DNA of 64,000 nucleotides from an uncultured Lachnospiraceae bacterium (lineage in GTDB: Bacteria > Bacillota > Clostridia > Lachnospirales > Lachnospiraceae). This document shows positions 1-8,993 of this stretch, piece after piece; position 1 is the stretch's first letter, and each line of letters begins with the position of its first letter. A program made the position numbers and the translations under genes. The notes below the pieces were generated by a model that worked only from the letters and a program-made list of their open reading frames with translations, was not told the origin of the DNA and ran no database searches. The stretch spans positions 36,518 to 100,517 of the forward strand of contig CAJTSH010000009.1 in assembly GCA_910578885.1 (NCBI GenBank). Reading direction: 5' to 3'.

Positions 1-398
1 ACATCCGTATTCCTTAGCGCACCGGTCACCTGATACAGAAACCGGACGCCGCATACCGCAATATCCGCATTCTCTTTTGAACATTTCTGATACATTCTTT
101 CCAGAAACGTTTCATCCATAAAATCATCTGCATCTAAAAAGGCTATATATTCACCCTTTGCGCTTTTCATTCCGACATTTCTCGCCGCACCGCCGCCTTT
201 GTTCGCGCTCCTTACAATTTCCAACCTTTGGTCCCTCTTAGCATACTCCTTTAATATAGCTCCGGAGGCGTCTGTTGAACCATCATCTACACAAATGACC
301 TGTATCTCGCTTTCCGTCTGGCACAACACACTGTCCAAACATTGCTCAAGATACTTTTCTGCATTGTATATTGGAATAATTACTGAAATCTTAACCAT
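1..398 (-). CDS. GT2 glycosyltransferase, N-terminal part (runs off window)
   Basis: This is the N-terminal part of a GT-A fold glycosyltransferase that continues beyond base 1. Translation from the ATG at 398 begins MVKISVIIPIYNAEKYLEQC, the usual GT2 first strand. It is followed by a VDDGS nucleotide-binding motif and a FLDADD motif that supplies the metal-binding Asp pair. The start has a good ribosome site (AAGGAG about 10 bases upstream). It lies 15 bases downstream of the previous GT2 gene on the same strand, so it is part of the surface polysaccharide operon. It most likely transfers a sugar from a nucleotide donor to a lipid-linked glycan at the cytoplasmic face. Donor and linkage cannot be read from the sequence. 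Confidence 0.88.
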   Translation of the reverse strand, partial: MVKISVIIPIYNAEKYLEQCLDSVLCQTESEIQVICVDDGSTDASGAILKEYAKRDQRLEIVRSANKGGGAARNVGMKSAKGEYIAFLDADDFMDETFLERMYQKCSKENADIAVCGVRFLYQVTGALRNTD

Positions 399-413
399 AT
401 CCTTGCCGCTCCT

Positions 414-1199
414 TTAGTAATAGTATTTTCGAATCCCATTCCACGCATACTGCACAAAATAACCCAACGCTCTCCATCTGCCTATTCCCAGCAGGCGATA
501 AACTCCATACTGCATTCTTGCCGACTTCAATTTATTTCTGGACTTTCCGTTTTCACTGAGACGCGACTTAAGCATTGGCTCATTCATTCCATAAGCTTCC
601 TTATATTTTTTTAAAATCTTAAGCCACAAGATATAGTCTTCATGCAATTCGTCATGCGTCATATAAAATTCTCTTGCGACCTCAGTCCTCATTAGAACCG
701 ATGAACATGGGATACTATTCGTCCTAAGCAGCATCTCATAGGTTACTTTTTCCGGTACTTGGACAATTCTCCCCGTGGTACTTCCATCTGAATGCATCAA
801 TTCTCTTCCCGTATAACATAAGATTCCGCCATGTGCTTTTAGAAAGGGCAGTTGTACCTGCAGTTTCTCCTGGCTCCACCAATCATCTGCATCTAAAAAA
901 GCTATATATTTTCCTCGCGCCTGCCGGATTCCTATATTTCTAGCTTCTGCCGGTCCCTGCCTAGACTGATTTAAAACCAGCTTCACCGGTGAATCTTTTT
1001 TCCGACAATACTCTTCTACTATAGCAGCCGTCTTATCAGTAGAACAATCGTCAATTACAATCAGTTCCAGTGACGCCTTTTGTTCCAGTACAGACTCTAT
1101 GGCGCGGGCAATGTGCTTTTCTGCATTATATGCCGGCATGATTACCGAAACTTCTATTTCGCCATTCTGCATTCTCTTTGTCTCCATGATTTCCTTCAT
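414..1199 (-). CDS. GT2 family glycosyltransferase
   Basis: A 261-residue GT2 enzyme. The N-terminus has VSVIMPAYNAEKHIARAIES, then VIDDCSTDKT and the FLDADDWW metal/donor motif, all typical of GT-A inverting transferases of polysaccharide loci. The C-terminal part (about 190-261) is basic and rich in aromatic residues, as is common for membrane-associated acceptor regions. The ATG at 1199 has no clear ribosome site. The internal ATGs at 1187 (AAGGA just upstream) or 1172 (GGAG upstream) are more probable starts and leave the catalytic domain intact. It lies between the phosphoglycosyl transferase gene and another GT2 gene, so it probably acts early in building the repeat unit. Sugar specificity is unknown. 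Confidence 0.88.
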   Translation of the reverse strand: MKEIMETKRMQNGEIEVSVIMPAYNAEKHIARAIESVLEQKASLELIVIDDCSTDKTAAIVEEYCRKKDSPVKLVLNQSRQGPAEARNIGIRQARGKYIAFLDADDWWSQEKLQVQLPFLKAHGGILCYTGRELMHSDGSTTGRIVQVPEKVTYEMLLRTNSIPCSSVLMRTEVAREFYMTHDELHEDYILWLKILKKYKEAYGMNEPMLKSRLSENGKSRNKLKSARMQYGVYRLLGIGRWRALGYFVQYAWNGIRKYYY

Positions 1200-1260
1200 T
1201 CTGTACGTTTTTCAGCACAAAAAGATAGTTAGTGAAAGAATTCACAAATTCTTTCAATCT

Positions 1261-2625
1261 TTACTCATTTCTCATTGCCGTAGTCAAATTATCGTCCACG
1301 CCTTCGGACTTCTCCTTCTGGAACAATATCTTCACCGTCATAAAAATCAGCTTGATATCCAGAAAGATATTATACTTCTCAATATAGGTGAGGTCTAACT
1401 TTAATTTATCATAAGGCACTGTCTGATAATTGCCATAGACCTGTGCGTAGCCGGTCAATCCCGCTTTCATCTTTAACCTGTAACGGAACTGCGGAATATA
1501 CTTCTCGTATTCCTCATATATTTCCTCCCGCTCCGGTCTTGGTCCCACAAAAGACATCTCGCCGTTTAAAACGTTAAATAGCTGAGGCAGTTCATCGAAA
1601 TGCAGCCTGCGGATGACCTTTCCGACCGGCGTGATCCGGTCGTCATTCTTTGCGGCCAGCCTTGCCCCGTTTTTCTCGGAATCCACCACCATGCTGCGGA
1701 ATTTCCAAATTGAGAACGGCTCGCCGTCCAAGGTCAGCCGCTCCTGCTTATATATGACAGGTCCGCGGTCATACAGCTTAATTGCAGCCGCAATCAGCAG
1801 CATAAACGGTGAGGACAGCACGATTCCCACAAGCGATATCACAATATCCATCGCACGCTTCGTAAAACTTTGCCCTGCCGTTAAGCCTTTGTTCCGAAAC
1901 AGCAGCAGCGGCGAGTCAAAAAGCTCAATATTTGCCGCGCTCGTAATCATGATATCCGAAATCTTCGGGATACTGTAGCAGCGGATATTTCTTGCAAAGC
2001 AATATTTTAAGAAAATATTTCTCTCATGCGCTGGGATATCACCGATCAATACCACCTCATGTTCGTCAATCTTGTCTAATACCGCCTCTATTCCGCTTTG
2101 AATATGAACGGTTTCCTTAATATGAAACCGATCCTCTCTCGTCTCCAGCTTATGCATGATTGCATCCGGGCTGATATCGCCGTGAATCAAAAGCATCTGA
2201 TGCGGCGGAAACAGATTTGTGTAAATCCACCGCATAAAAACAACCCATATAACAACCAATACAATATCTATTCCGGTCAGAATTAAAATCGGGCTAAGGT
2301 TCTCCGACAATTTCCAGTTACCGATCAGGCACAACTGGATATATGCCATTCCGTTTGTGACCAGAACGGCAAATATCTGTGTGTAAATGACGTCCCAGTT
2401 CCTAAGATATCCCACTTTATATCCGCCAAAAGACTTCGAAAACACCACCACCATCACAAAATACAGCGCAATGACCGCCCAGTTTCCTCTTCTCCAATAT
2501 TGGATTTCCGCAAGATCTTTTAATTTGATATACCATACCCAGGCAAACATCCCAGTCTGAATCAGTACAATCAGTACCTTTGTCCAAAACATGATCAATC
2601 GTTTTGTCTGTTCTTTTGCTCTCAT
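1261..2625 (-). CDS. Polyprenyl-phosphate sugar-1-phosphate transferase (WbaP/EpsE-like)
   Basis: Initiating enzyme of a polysaccharide: a polyprenol-phosphate phosphoglycosyl transferase that loads the first sugar-1-phosphate onto undecaprenyl phosphate. Four predicted membrane helices cover the first ~150 residues, a CoA-binding-like middle follows, and the catalytic bacterial sugar-transferase domain is C-terminal. That domain has KRAMDIVISLVGIVL, IWKFRSM, DELPQLFNVLNGEMSFVGPR and RLKMKAGLTGYAQV. The ATG at 2625 is chosen over an upstream non-ATG start because GAAAGGA stands 6 bases before it. At 454 residues it has the length of full five-helix WbaP/CpsE-type proteins. Its presence says that at least one polymer of this locus starts on a lipid carrier by this route. 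Confidence 0.9.
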   Translation of the reverse strand: MRAKEQTKRLIMFWTKVLIVLIQTGMFAWVWYIKLKDLAEIQYWRRGNWAVIALYFVMVVVFSKSFGGYKVGYLRNWDVIYTQIFAVLVTNGMAYIQLCLIGNWKLSENLSPILILTGIDIVLVVIWVVFMRWIYTNLFPPHQMLLIHGDISPDAIMHKLETREDRFHIKETVHIQSGIEAVLDKIDEHEVVLIGDIPAHERNIFLKYCFARNIRCYSIPKISDIMITSAANIELFDSPLLLFRNKGLTAGQSFTKRAMDIVISLVGIVLSSPFMLLIAAAIKLYDRGPVIYKQERLTLDGEPFSIWKFRSMVVDSEKNGARLAAKNDDRITPVGKVIRRLHFDELPQLFNVLNGEMSFVGPRPEREEIYEEYEKYIPQFRYRLKMKAGLTGYAQVYGNYQTVPYDKLKLDLTYIEKYNIFLDIKLIFMTVKILFQKEKSEGVDDNLTTAMRNE

Positions 2626-2667
2626 ATGAATTCCTTTCACTTCACACAACTACGAAGGCTCTTTCTA

Positions 2668-4284
2668 TCAATGAAGCTGTACACTATGGGGCGCTCCCTC
2701 AAAACTATAGATAACAGCTCCCATATCTTCCATAATTTCTCTGTTTTTCTGTAATGTATACTGTTCCTCCGCACTGTCAAACAGCCATGCCGGCGCATCG
2801 AAAAATGCAGCTTTCGGATGTACCAACCGATAAAATTCCTCGCTCAGTCCACCATTTCCATGATTCCCCATCTGCAGATAATCCGACGCAAGCTCCTCTC
2901 CATAATGCTCTATGATCCACTCACTCATGCTATTTCCCACATCTGCGCAAAACAACATGCTCTCTTTTTCCCCATAAACTTTAAACATCATGGATCCGTC
3001 ATTATGTATATCATCCGATATTTCGTCCACATAATCGTCATAGGCACTCAATACCTTCATCTGCACGCCTGCAACTTTCCGTTTGTCTCCCGCATGCAGA
3101 TAATTTATCTTATCTATGCCAAGCTCCTGAAACCGTTCGAAGGCGTCTGTCTCATCCAACGGCGCATTTTTTGCATAAAGCTCCAACGGAGCCATCGAGA
3201 CTGCATAAATTTTACTGATTCTTATATTCCCCGGATTCTCATAAATCTTGCAGAAGGCGCCCACATGGTCTTGACGGTAATTCGTCAGTATCCAGGCATT
3301 CACCCGGTTTCCCTTCACAGAGAGCGCCTCCCGAACATAATCTTCATCCGTCTCAGAGCCTCCGTCTATCACGACTAATTTTCCCTTAATTGTCTCTATT
3401 GTATAAAAGTCAGTCTGGTTCCCCCCATTATTTCCATACTGGGTAATTAAGAAATCTGATACCTTTTCCGTATCCAGCCGGTAGACAAAATAACCGCCAA
3501 CATCCCCTATCAATTCATATCCCGCATCAGATAACGGGGATACCAGAGCTTCATCCGACCATGTCACCAGATACTGATAATTTCCCTTCTTTGCATCAAA
3601 TGCAAGCGCCTGTGCATTTAACTGTTCCCCATTCAGCGCCTGATAAACCCTCTTCGCCAGTCTGGTCACGCCAGCCTCTCCATTGAGCATGTCCCGTCCA
3701 TAGGGCATACGGATGGAAGCATCGTACTGCCGAATCTGGATAATGAGATCATTTGTCGCAAATACGCCTACATCTTCAATCCCCTGTGCCGCAGCGTCTG
3801 CCTGTATCACATCGCATACGGAAATCACACCGGGCATAAGCTTATAAGGATTCGACGCCTTTGTAAAGTTCTGCGGGGTATACAGACGCACACCGGTTAC
3901 AACAATGATACCAGTAAGCAGCGCCCCCGTAAAGAACTTTCTCCACTTTGTGCTCTCTCCTGCAACGATTCTTGCGCCAACATATCCGACCAGAAGCGGA
4001 ACCGGTATCATCCAGAACATCCTGCGGTATACGCCGCTTTCCACGCAATATTTCATAATGACCCACGCTGAAACAGGAAATACGATCACTGCCACAAGAA
4101 CAACACCCAGCCATAATAAGAACTTATCCTGCTTTCTCTTATCCGTATTTTTCCCCAGCGAAAAGAACAGATGAAAAAACGCAAGGTAAACCAATGTCAA
4201 ATTTACGCTGACACCGCAATAAGTATAATATGCACTTTTTACCAACTGCATGGTCTCGCTTATCACAGACAATATGTGCTCCAT
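2668..4284 (-). CDS. Membrane protein with degenerate metallo-beta-lactamase-fold (ComEC-like) domain
   Basis: A 538-residue protein in two halves. Residues 1-135 hold about four hydrophobic helices. Residues 290-538 resemble the metallo-beta-lactamase domain of ComEC/Rec2 proteins: KLVVIDGGSETDEDYV, then AWILTNYRQDHVGAF, SMMFKVYGE, SMLFCADVGN and YLQMGNHGNGG. The usual HxHxDH metal motif reads NxRxDH here, and the usual HHG motif reads NHG, so several metal-ligand histidines are replaced. The protein therefore probably is not a normal hydrolase. Its neighbours are glycosyltransferases and a GT-C-like membrane protein 16 bases upstream, which suggests a role in making or modifying the surface polymer. 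No characterised homologue is recognised. Confidence 0.6.
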   Translation of the reverse strand: MEHILSVISETMQLVKSAYYTYCGVSVNLTLVYLAFFHLFFSLGKNTDKRKQDKFLLWLGVVLVAVIVFPVSAWVIMKYCVESGVYRRMFWMIPVPLLVGYVGARIVAGESTKWRKFFTGALLTGIIVVTGVRLYTPQNFTKASNPYKLMPGVISVCDVIQADAAAQGIEDVGVFATNDLIIQIRQYDASIRMPYGRDMLNGEAGVTRLAKRVYQALNGEQLNAQALAFDAKKGNYQYLVTWSDEALVSPLSDAGYELIGDVGGYFVYRLDTEKVSDFLITQYGNNGGNQTDFYTIETIKGKLVVIDGGSETDEDYVREALSVKGNRVNAWILTNYRQDHVGAFCKIYENPGNIRISKIYAVSMAPLELYAKNAPLDETDAFERFQELGIDKINYLHAGDKRKVAGVQMKVLSAYDDYVDEISDDIHNDGSMMFKVYGEKESMLFCADVGNSMSEWIIEHYGEELASDYLQMGNHGNGGLSEEFYRLVHPKAAFFDAPAWLFDSAEEQYTLQKNREIMEDMGAVIYSFEGAPHSVQLH

Positions 4285-4300
4285 GTCATCCTCCCTTCCG

Positions 4301-5341
4301 CTATCGAATCAAAATATATACAAACGCAAATACGATATTCGGCAATGCGCATAGGAACATCCCTATTAAAAAACGGAAACTCTTCCGAAAAATCGCCAAC
4401 ACCAATCCGCCGCAGCCCAAAAGAATCGCTCCAAGCATGATTCCCATAGATGAAGCCAGACAGCTTGCAAGCATCAGGCAAAACAGCAGGACATAGTCAC
4501 CTTTGGCTTCCTCGTCCTTTAGAAAACGGAGGAACAGATAGACCGCCATCGGAAGCAGCGCAGCCGCAAGAAATCCCTTTCCCTGCCAGATTCGAAGCAG
4601 CGTCATGCTCCCCTGCGTAGAAGTCGTATACCCCGACCAGATAAGAAACACCCCCGCCAGAAATACCAGCCAACCGGCTTTTTCCCTGCTGCCGTCAAAC
4701 AGCTTCTTTCCCGCCAGCGCATAGACCGCATAGGCGAAACAAATCAGTACCGCCGGCAATGCCGTATGCGCCGCAATCGTAGGATGAAGCATCACGCAGC
4801 GGCTTAAAATTGCCTGAAAGACCGAAAAAGGAGATAAGACATATCTTGTAGGCAGACCGGAAAACGCTCTGCCAGTGTATGGATTTATTTGAAATATGGT
4901 ATCCGTCTCAATCGTCGTCACTGATGTTGCCACATAAAACGAATCATCCGCATCTTCATGAGTATAGAATACATATACAAGCGCCTGCATGAAGACAAGT
5001 AAAAACGCAGCCCATACGATCAGAGGGGTCTTTTTGATCTGCTTTGCACACGACGCCGCCATTTGAACAATCCGTCTCCATCCAAAAAGAATCCCCGATA
5101 ATGCACACAAAGCCACAACCGCATAGAACAAGATGCATACTGCACGAAAGCTGATACGCAGAAATATCGCCGGAACAATCAGAATCTGCGCCAATGCCAT
5201 CATTCCGATAAAACCAGATATCCAGTTCAAGAAGATCTCACCGGTATCCTTTTTCATATATTTCGTAAACAACGTACCGCACAAAAACGGCATAATGGCA
5301 AGAAACAGCCAAAAAACGATTATTTTACCTACAAGCACCAT
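4301..5341 (-). CDS. Polytopic membrane protein, DUF6077/GT-C-like
   Basis: A 346-residue protein, almost entirely hydrophobic, with about nine predicted membrane helices. After the third or fourth helix a periplasm-facing loop carries HEDADDSFYVATSV, an acidic cluster like the first-loop Asp/Glu of GT-C glycosyltransferases that use lipid-phosphate sugars. The layout recalls DUF6077 proteins of Clostridia, an assignment made from memory of that family. It stands 11 bases after the large GT2 gene and 16 bases before the degenerate metallo-beta-lactamase-fold gene, so it is in the same transcript. A likely role is extracytoplasmic sugar addition to the polymer. Donor and acceptor are not known. 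Confidence 0.55.
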   Translation of the reverse strand: MVLVGKIIVFWLFLAIMPFLCGTLFTKYMKKDTGEIFLNWISGFIGMMALAQILIVPAIFLRISFRAVCILFYAVVALCALSGILFGWRRIVQMAASCAKQIKKTPLIVWAAFLLVFMQALVYVFYTHEDADDSFYVATSVTTIETDTIFQINPYTGRAFSGLPTRYVLSPFSVFQAILSRCVMLHPTIAAHTALPAVLICFAYAVYALAGKKLFDGSREKAGWLVFLAGVFLIWSGYTTSTQGSMTLLRIWQGKGFLAAALLPMAVYLFLRFLKDEEAKGDYVLLFCLMLASCLASSMGIMLGAILLGCGGLVLAIFRKSFRFLIGMFLCALPNIVFAFVYILIR

Positions 5342-5352
5342 ATCTTACTCCT

Positions 5353-7713
5353 TTAAAACGGCAGTGAAAAGTTCGCTCCTTTTCCACCGAAATTCCGATT
5401 GTAAAATGGATCTTCCTGCGCCAGAGCTTCTCTCCACTTTTTTCGGATAAAGGCTTCATCCGCATCATTTGTCTCATTTTCGAGATGGTGGGAAATACGT
5501 TCCATAGAAAATGCCGTGTAAGGGGTATATACCGCCAATTTGCCGGCTTTCTGCAATTTCAGACATAAATCCGCATCCATATACAATTCCTGCAAGTTTT
5601 CCTCAAATCCTCCCATTTCAAGAAACAGGGATTTTTCAATCATCATTCCTCTCCAAGAGAGCCCGCGTACATTCTGCTGCGCCAGCATCCTTCCGGCATA
5701 TCCCGGATCCCCTGCGACGCCGCCTGCGAAAAGGTCCGTACTGACCAAATCTCCTACCCCAAACATCTGTCCGCTATACGCAATGTATCTTTCGTTAATG
5801 AACACCGTTGCGCCGACCGCACCAATTTCTGACCTCTGGCAGTTGCCAAGCAGAACCGGAAGCCAATCGTCCCCTAAAGGCTTCATACCCGCCTGTAAGA
5901 ACACAAGGTAATCCGCATCCGTCTTTTGGACCGCCCGGTTAAAAGCCGCACTGACTCCTTTGCCCTCTTCTGCCACCAGAATATCATAGCCGTTCTCCGG
6001 CGTATGCTCTCTGACTGCCTCCTTTGAGACCTGAATATTTTCTTCTTTGCCATATGGCAGAATGATAACAGCGGTCTTTACCGCCTTATCCACCGGATAG
6101 GACACCCGGTAATATCCGAAATGCGCGTCAATTGCCACCTCTGCGCCCTCTATTCCATGTGCTGCAAGATCCAGCTCAAGCGCGCGCTTTCCCGCTTCGT
6201 AACAATACATCTTCGACTGAGGATCTCCGGCTGTCGAATTCGGATGGCAGCGCCAGTGATAGAGAATCTTTGCGATATGCTCCACGCGGTTTGCCGCTGA
6301 AGTGCACCTGAGTATGAAATCATAATCCTGAGAACCGTTGCACTCTTCCCTGAATTGCCCGACCCGCTCATAAATATTTTTCTTTACCACGAAAAAATGA
6401 CAGATATAATTACAGCTCCGCAGTAAATCCAGATTGAAGTCCGGTTTAAAATGAGGCTCAAAATACTCCTTTAAATCCATCGTTACCTTGTCCTCATCCG
6501 TATACAAGACCTCCGCTCCTGTTTCATTGATGCGTTTTACCACCTCATATAAAATATCCGGCGTCAGCAGATCGTCGTGATCCAACAAAGACAGATAATC
6601 ACCGCTTGCAAGCTTTAACGCTTCGTTCGTATTTCCTGATATACCATAATTATCCGCTAATTTTTTATATTTTATCCGCTTGTCTTCTTTTGCATATTCC
6701 GCAATGATTCCGCAGATACTGTCATCTATACTGCCGTCTCCGATACACAGCTCCCAATTTTCATAAGATTGGTTCTTGACAGAATCTATCATCTCCCGCA
6801 GAAATTTCTCCGGCGTCCGATATGCCGGTACAACAATGCTGATTTTGGGCATATAGGCAAACGCTTCCTGCCTCTGCCGATTCCACTCTTCCGTAGTGAC
6901 CCGATGTTCTTTTTCCCAGACATGATAACTCTTATTTTCCAGACGAAGCATCCGCTTCGCAATACGCACGCCCTTTCGCAGCGCTTTATGGCCAAGATAT
7001 GTGATACGCCTCATACCGATTTCATTGACCGCTATTTTCTTCTGAAAATGACCTGCCTCAAATTCCACCTGATAAGTCTCATCTTTCTTCGCCTGCCATT
7101 CCAGCCGGAAACCCAGTGCCCCTTCGACACTCGGCTGTCCGGTCATCTGCTCTATATCCAGTCGGATCACATCATTGATTTTGAAATCCACCTCTCTGCC
7201 AGACGCATTCCATATACGGATTTGGGGACGCCTGCACACTCCGTCAGCCAGACTGGCATATGCCCATCCCTGTGCAACGATTCTTCCCCCGACATAATAG
7301 AAATCCTCGATTTTACATTCCATTTTCGGCTTCCAAAGATATTCGTCCAATTCCGAAAGGGATAGAGAAAGAAACAGCTTTCTCTCCTTAGATTTCGGCT
7401 TCTGCAAATACAATCTCACGATAAGCTTGTCTGCTTCCTTTTTCAGACAGTCAAACCGGCATTGAAATCCGCAGTTCGTTACATCACCATACTCCCTGCC
7501 ATAACGGCTTTGCACATCTGCGCGTCTGGCCTGCTCAAAAATAATATTCTTGACGCCGGGTTCGCCATCTAAGACCACCCTGCTGTCCAAATCTCTTTTG
7601 TCAATTGCCCATCCCCTAAGCTGCACTCTGTAATTTTCTCCAATCGGAAAGACCGTTATCTGGTCTATGCTATACATAAAATCCTTCTTTTTCACCGACT
7701 TACCCTGTATCAT
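5353..7713 (-). CDS. Large GT2 glycosyltransferase with accessory N-terminal and second GT-like domain
   Basis: About 786 residues in three parts. Residues 1-260 form a beta-rich region without catalytic motifs, perhaps carbohydrate-binding. Residues ~285-510 are a full GT2 domain with KISIVVPAYRTPEKFLREM, LLDHDD, a YTDEDK segment and SQDYDFILR. Residues ~545-760 are a second GT2-like unit whose donor site is weaker (FLQAGM where a DxD is expected). This plan is typical of rhamnan and O-polysaccharide polymerising transferases. The ATG at 7713 is preferred because GGAGG lies just upstream; the ATG at 7728 overlaps the kinase-like gene in an ATGA but has no ribosome site. Directly downstream of the terminator-like pair, it is the best candidate for the chain-extending enzyme. 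Confidence 0.82.
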   Translation of the reverse strand: MIQGKSVKKKDFMYSIDQITVFPIGENYRVQLRGWAIDKRDLDSRVVLDGEPGVKNIIFEQARRADVQSRYGREYGDVTNCGFQCRFDCLKKEADKLIVRLYLQKPKSKERKLFLSLSLSELDEYLWKPKMECKIEDFYYVGGRIVAQGWAYASLADGVCRRPQIRIWNASGREVDFKINDVIRLDIEQMTGQPSVEGALGFRLEWQAKKDETYQVEFEAGHFQKKIAVNEIGMRRITYLGHKALRKGVRIAKRMLRLENKSYHVWEKEHRVTTEEWNRQRQEAFAYMPKISIVVPAYRTPEKFLREMIDSVKNQSYENWELCIGDGSIDDSICGIIAEYAKEDKRIKYKKLADNYGISGNTNEALKLASGDYLSLLDHDDLLTPDILYEVVKRINETGAEVLYTDEDKVTMDLKEYFEPHFKPDFNLDLLRSCNYICHFFVVKKNIYERVGQFREECNGSQDYDFILRCTSAANRVEHIAKILYHWRCHPNSTAGDPQSKMYCYEAGKRALELDLAAHGIEGAEVAIDAHFGYYRVSYPVDKAVKTAVIILPYGKEENIQVSKEAVREHTPENGYDILVAEEGKGVSAAFNRAVQKTDADYLVFLQAGMKPLGDDWLPVLLGNCQRSEIGAVGATVFINERYIAYSGQMFGVGDLVSTDLFAGGVAGDPGYAGRMLAQQNVRGLSWRGMMIEKSLFLEMGGFEENLQELYMDADLCLKLQKAGKLAVYTPYTAFSMERISHHLENETNDADEAFIRKKWREALAQEDPFYNRNFGGKGANFSLPF

Positions 7714-7724
7714 ATGCCCTCCGG

Positions 7725-8993
7725 TCATTTTTTTAACAAACGCTTTGTCTTTTCATATGCCTTGTAATACTTAGAATTTTTCAGTGACACCAATTCGTTC
7801 TCCAGTTCCGTCCTCTGCCCATACAGTTGGTTCAACTGGTCGAGTAATACTTGATTCACTGACAGGTTTAATGTCTGTATCCGCAAATATATCTCGGTTT
7901 CCATACCGCCTGCGCAATGAAACGTAACCTCCGCTGTCTCTGCCATCACCAGATACAGTCCCCCGCCCAGATCCATTCCATTTGCTTCAACCCCTTCCAC
8001 CGTTCTCTCTTCCCTGCCCACAAGATATCTTACAATCTGTATGAGGCAGCTCCCGCTTCCAACGGTGACCGTCAGCCTGACAGCCTCTCCCGGCGGCGTC
8101 AGAAAAATCTTTACTCCTTCCGTTCCCACCGGACAGATTCGGATCTCTGACTGACATCTGAGCCTTTCTTCCGACTCCCCTGTGCAGCTTACCGTTAAAT
8201 CCGAAATCGCTTTTCTCCGGACATACTCTTCCACCTCAACCATCGGAATCGCGCGATATCCGGTCTCTAACAGCATGTCCCGGATAGGCACTGTATTATT
8301 CCTGACATATTCCTGAAAATGCTCTTCCATTGAAGCATACATCTGCTGTTCGGCCTCATCGATTCCCAGCCTCCGCATCAGGACAGGAAATTTTAAACAG
8401 GATGCGTCTGCAATCTCATGAGATGCCAGAAAGCAGGCGCGGTACAAAACAAAATGAAGCGGAACCAGAAAGTCAAATGTCCACTCATAGTCAATAAAAT
8501 GCCAATCCTTCCCTTCCAGTACAATATTGGAAAATATCATATCAATATTTGTCACCTGCCGGCATTTTAACTCCTCCGGCAAATCCACATCGCCAAATAC
8601 CTGTACGAATCGTTCCGTCTTTTCGAAAGGAATCCAGTTACTTCCTTGCGTCATCCGCTCCAGATACTGCTCCACATAATCGGAAATTTCCTGCTCTTTC
8701 CCTTCCCTCGCAAGCTGTTCCATCCTCTGCTGCAAGGTATCGCCTGTTAAATAAGAAAGACCTACTCCTTCCGGTATCTTCCTACAGTGGTTTACCAGAA
8801 ACTGCCCCTCCTCATACTCCTTCGATAACAGCTCATACCAGCGGAAAATCCCAGAGACATGTGCCTGTCCCTCTGGATAAAGCGCCCTTTTTTCCACTTC
8901 CAGATTTCCATCTTCTTTTTTCACAATGTCCGTGCGGATTGCAAATTTTCTGTCTCTCTCCGCCGAATATTTCGTAAATATCATCCGGTTCAT
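7725..8993 (-). CDS. Kinase-like protein with C-terminal coiled coil (possible chain-terminator kinase)
   Basis: A 422-residue protein with a kinase-like core: around residues 149-171 it reads TNIDMIFSNIVLE then WHFIDYEWTF, which fits the catalytic Asp/Asn loop (D151, N156) and the metal-binding Asp (D168) of LPS- or aminoglycoside-type kinases. Residues ~250-370 are beta-rich. The last ~45 residues form a charged coiled coil followed by a basic tail. Its start overlaps the methyltransferase stop in an ATGA, which couples their translation, and Wzt lies just before. The combination of methyltransferase, kinase and coiled coil beside Wzm/Wzt matches the parts of WbdD, the enzyme that caps E. 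coli O9a chains and measures their length. Kinase activity is inferred, not shown. Confidence 0.6.
   Translation of the reverse strand: MNRMIFTKYSAERDRKFAIRTDIVKKEDGNLEVEKRALYPEGQAHVSGIFRWYELLSKEYEEGQFLVNHCRKIPEGVGLSYLTGDTLQQRMEQLAREGKEQEISDYVEQYLERMTQGSNWIPFEKTERFVQVFGDVDLPEELKCRQVTNIDMIFSNIVLEGKDWHFIDYEWTFDFLVPLHFVLYRACFLASHEIADASCLKFPVLMRRLGIDEAEQQMYASMEEHFQEYVRNNTVPIRDMLLETGYRAIPMVEVEEYVRRKAISDLTVSCTGESEERLRCQSEIRICPVGTEGVKIFLTPPGEAVRLTVTVGSGSCLIQIVRYLVGREERTVEGVEANGMDLGGGLYLVMAETAEVTFHCAGGMETEIYLRIQTLNLSVNQVLLDQLNQLYGQRTELENELVSLKNSKYYKAYEKTKRLLKK

Noticed and set aside
2668..4284. Beta-lactam resistance function for the metallo-beta-lactamase-fold protein
   Set aside because: The motifs follow the ComEC branch and several metal ligands are replaced; the context is polysaccharide synthesis.
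2668..4284. True ComEC DNA-uptake channel
   Set aside because: The large competence membrane domain is missing; only about four helices precede the C-terminal domain.
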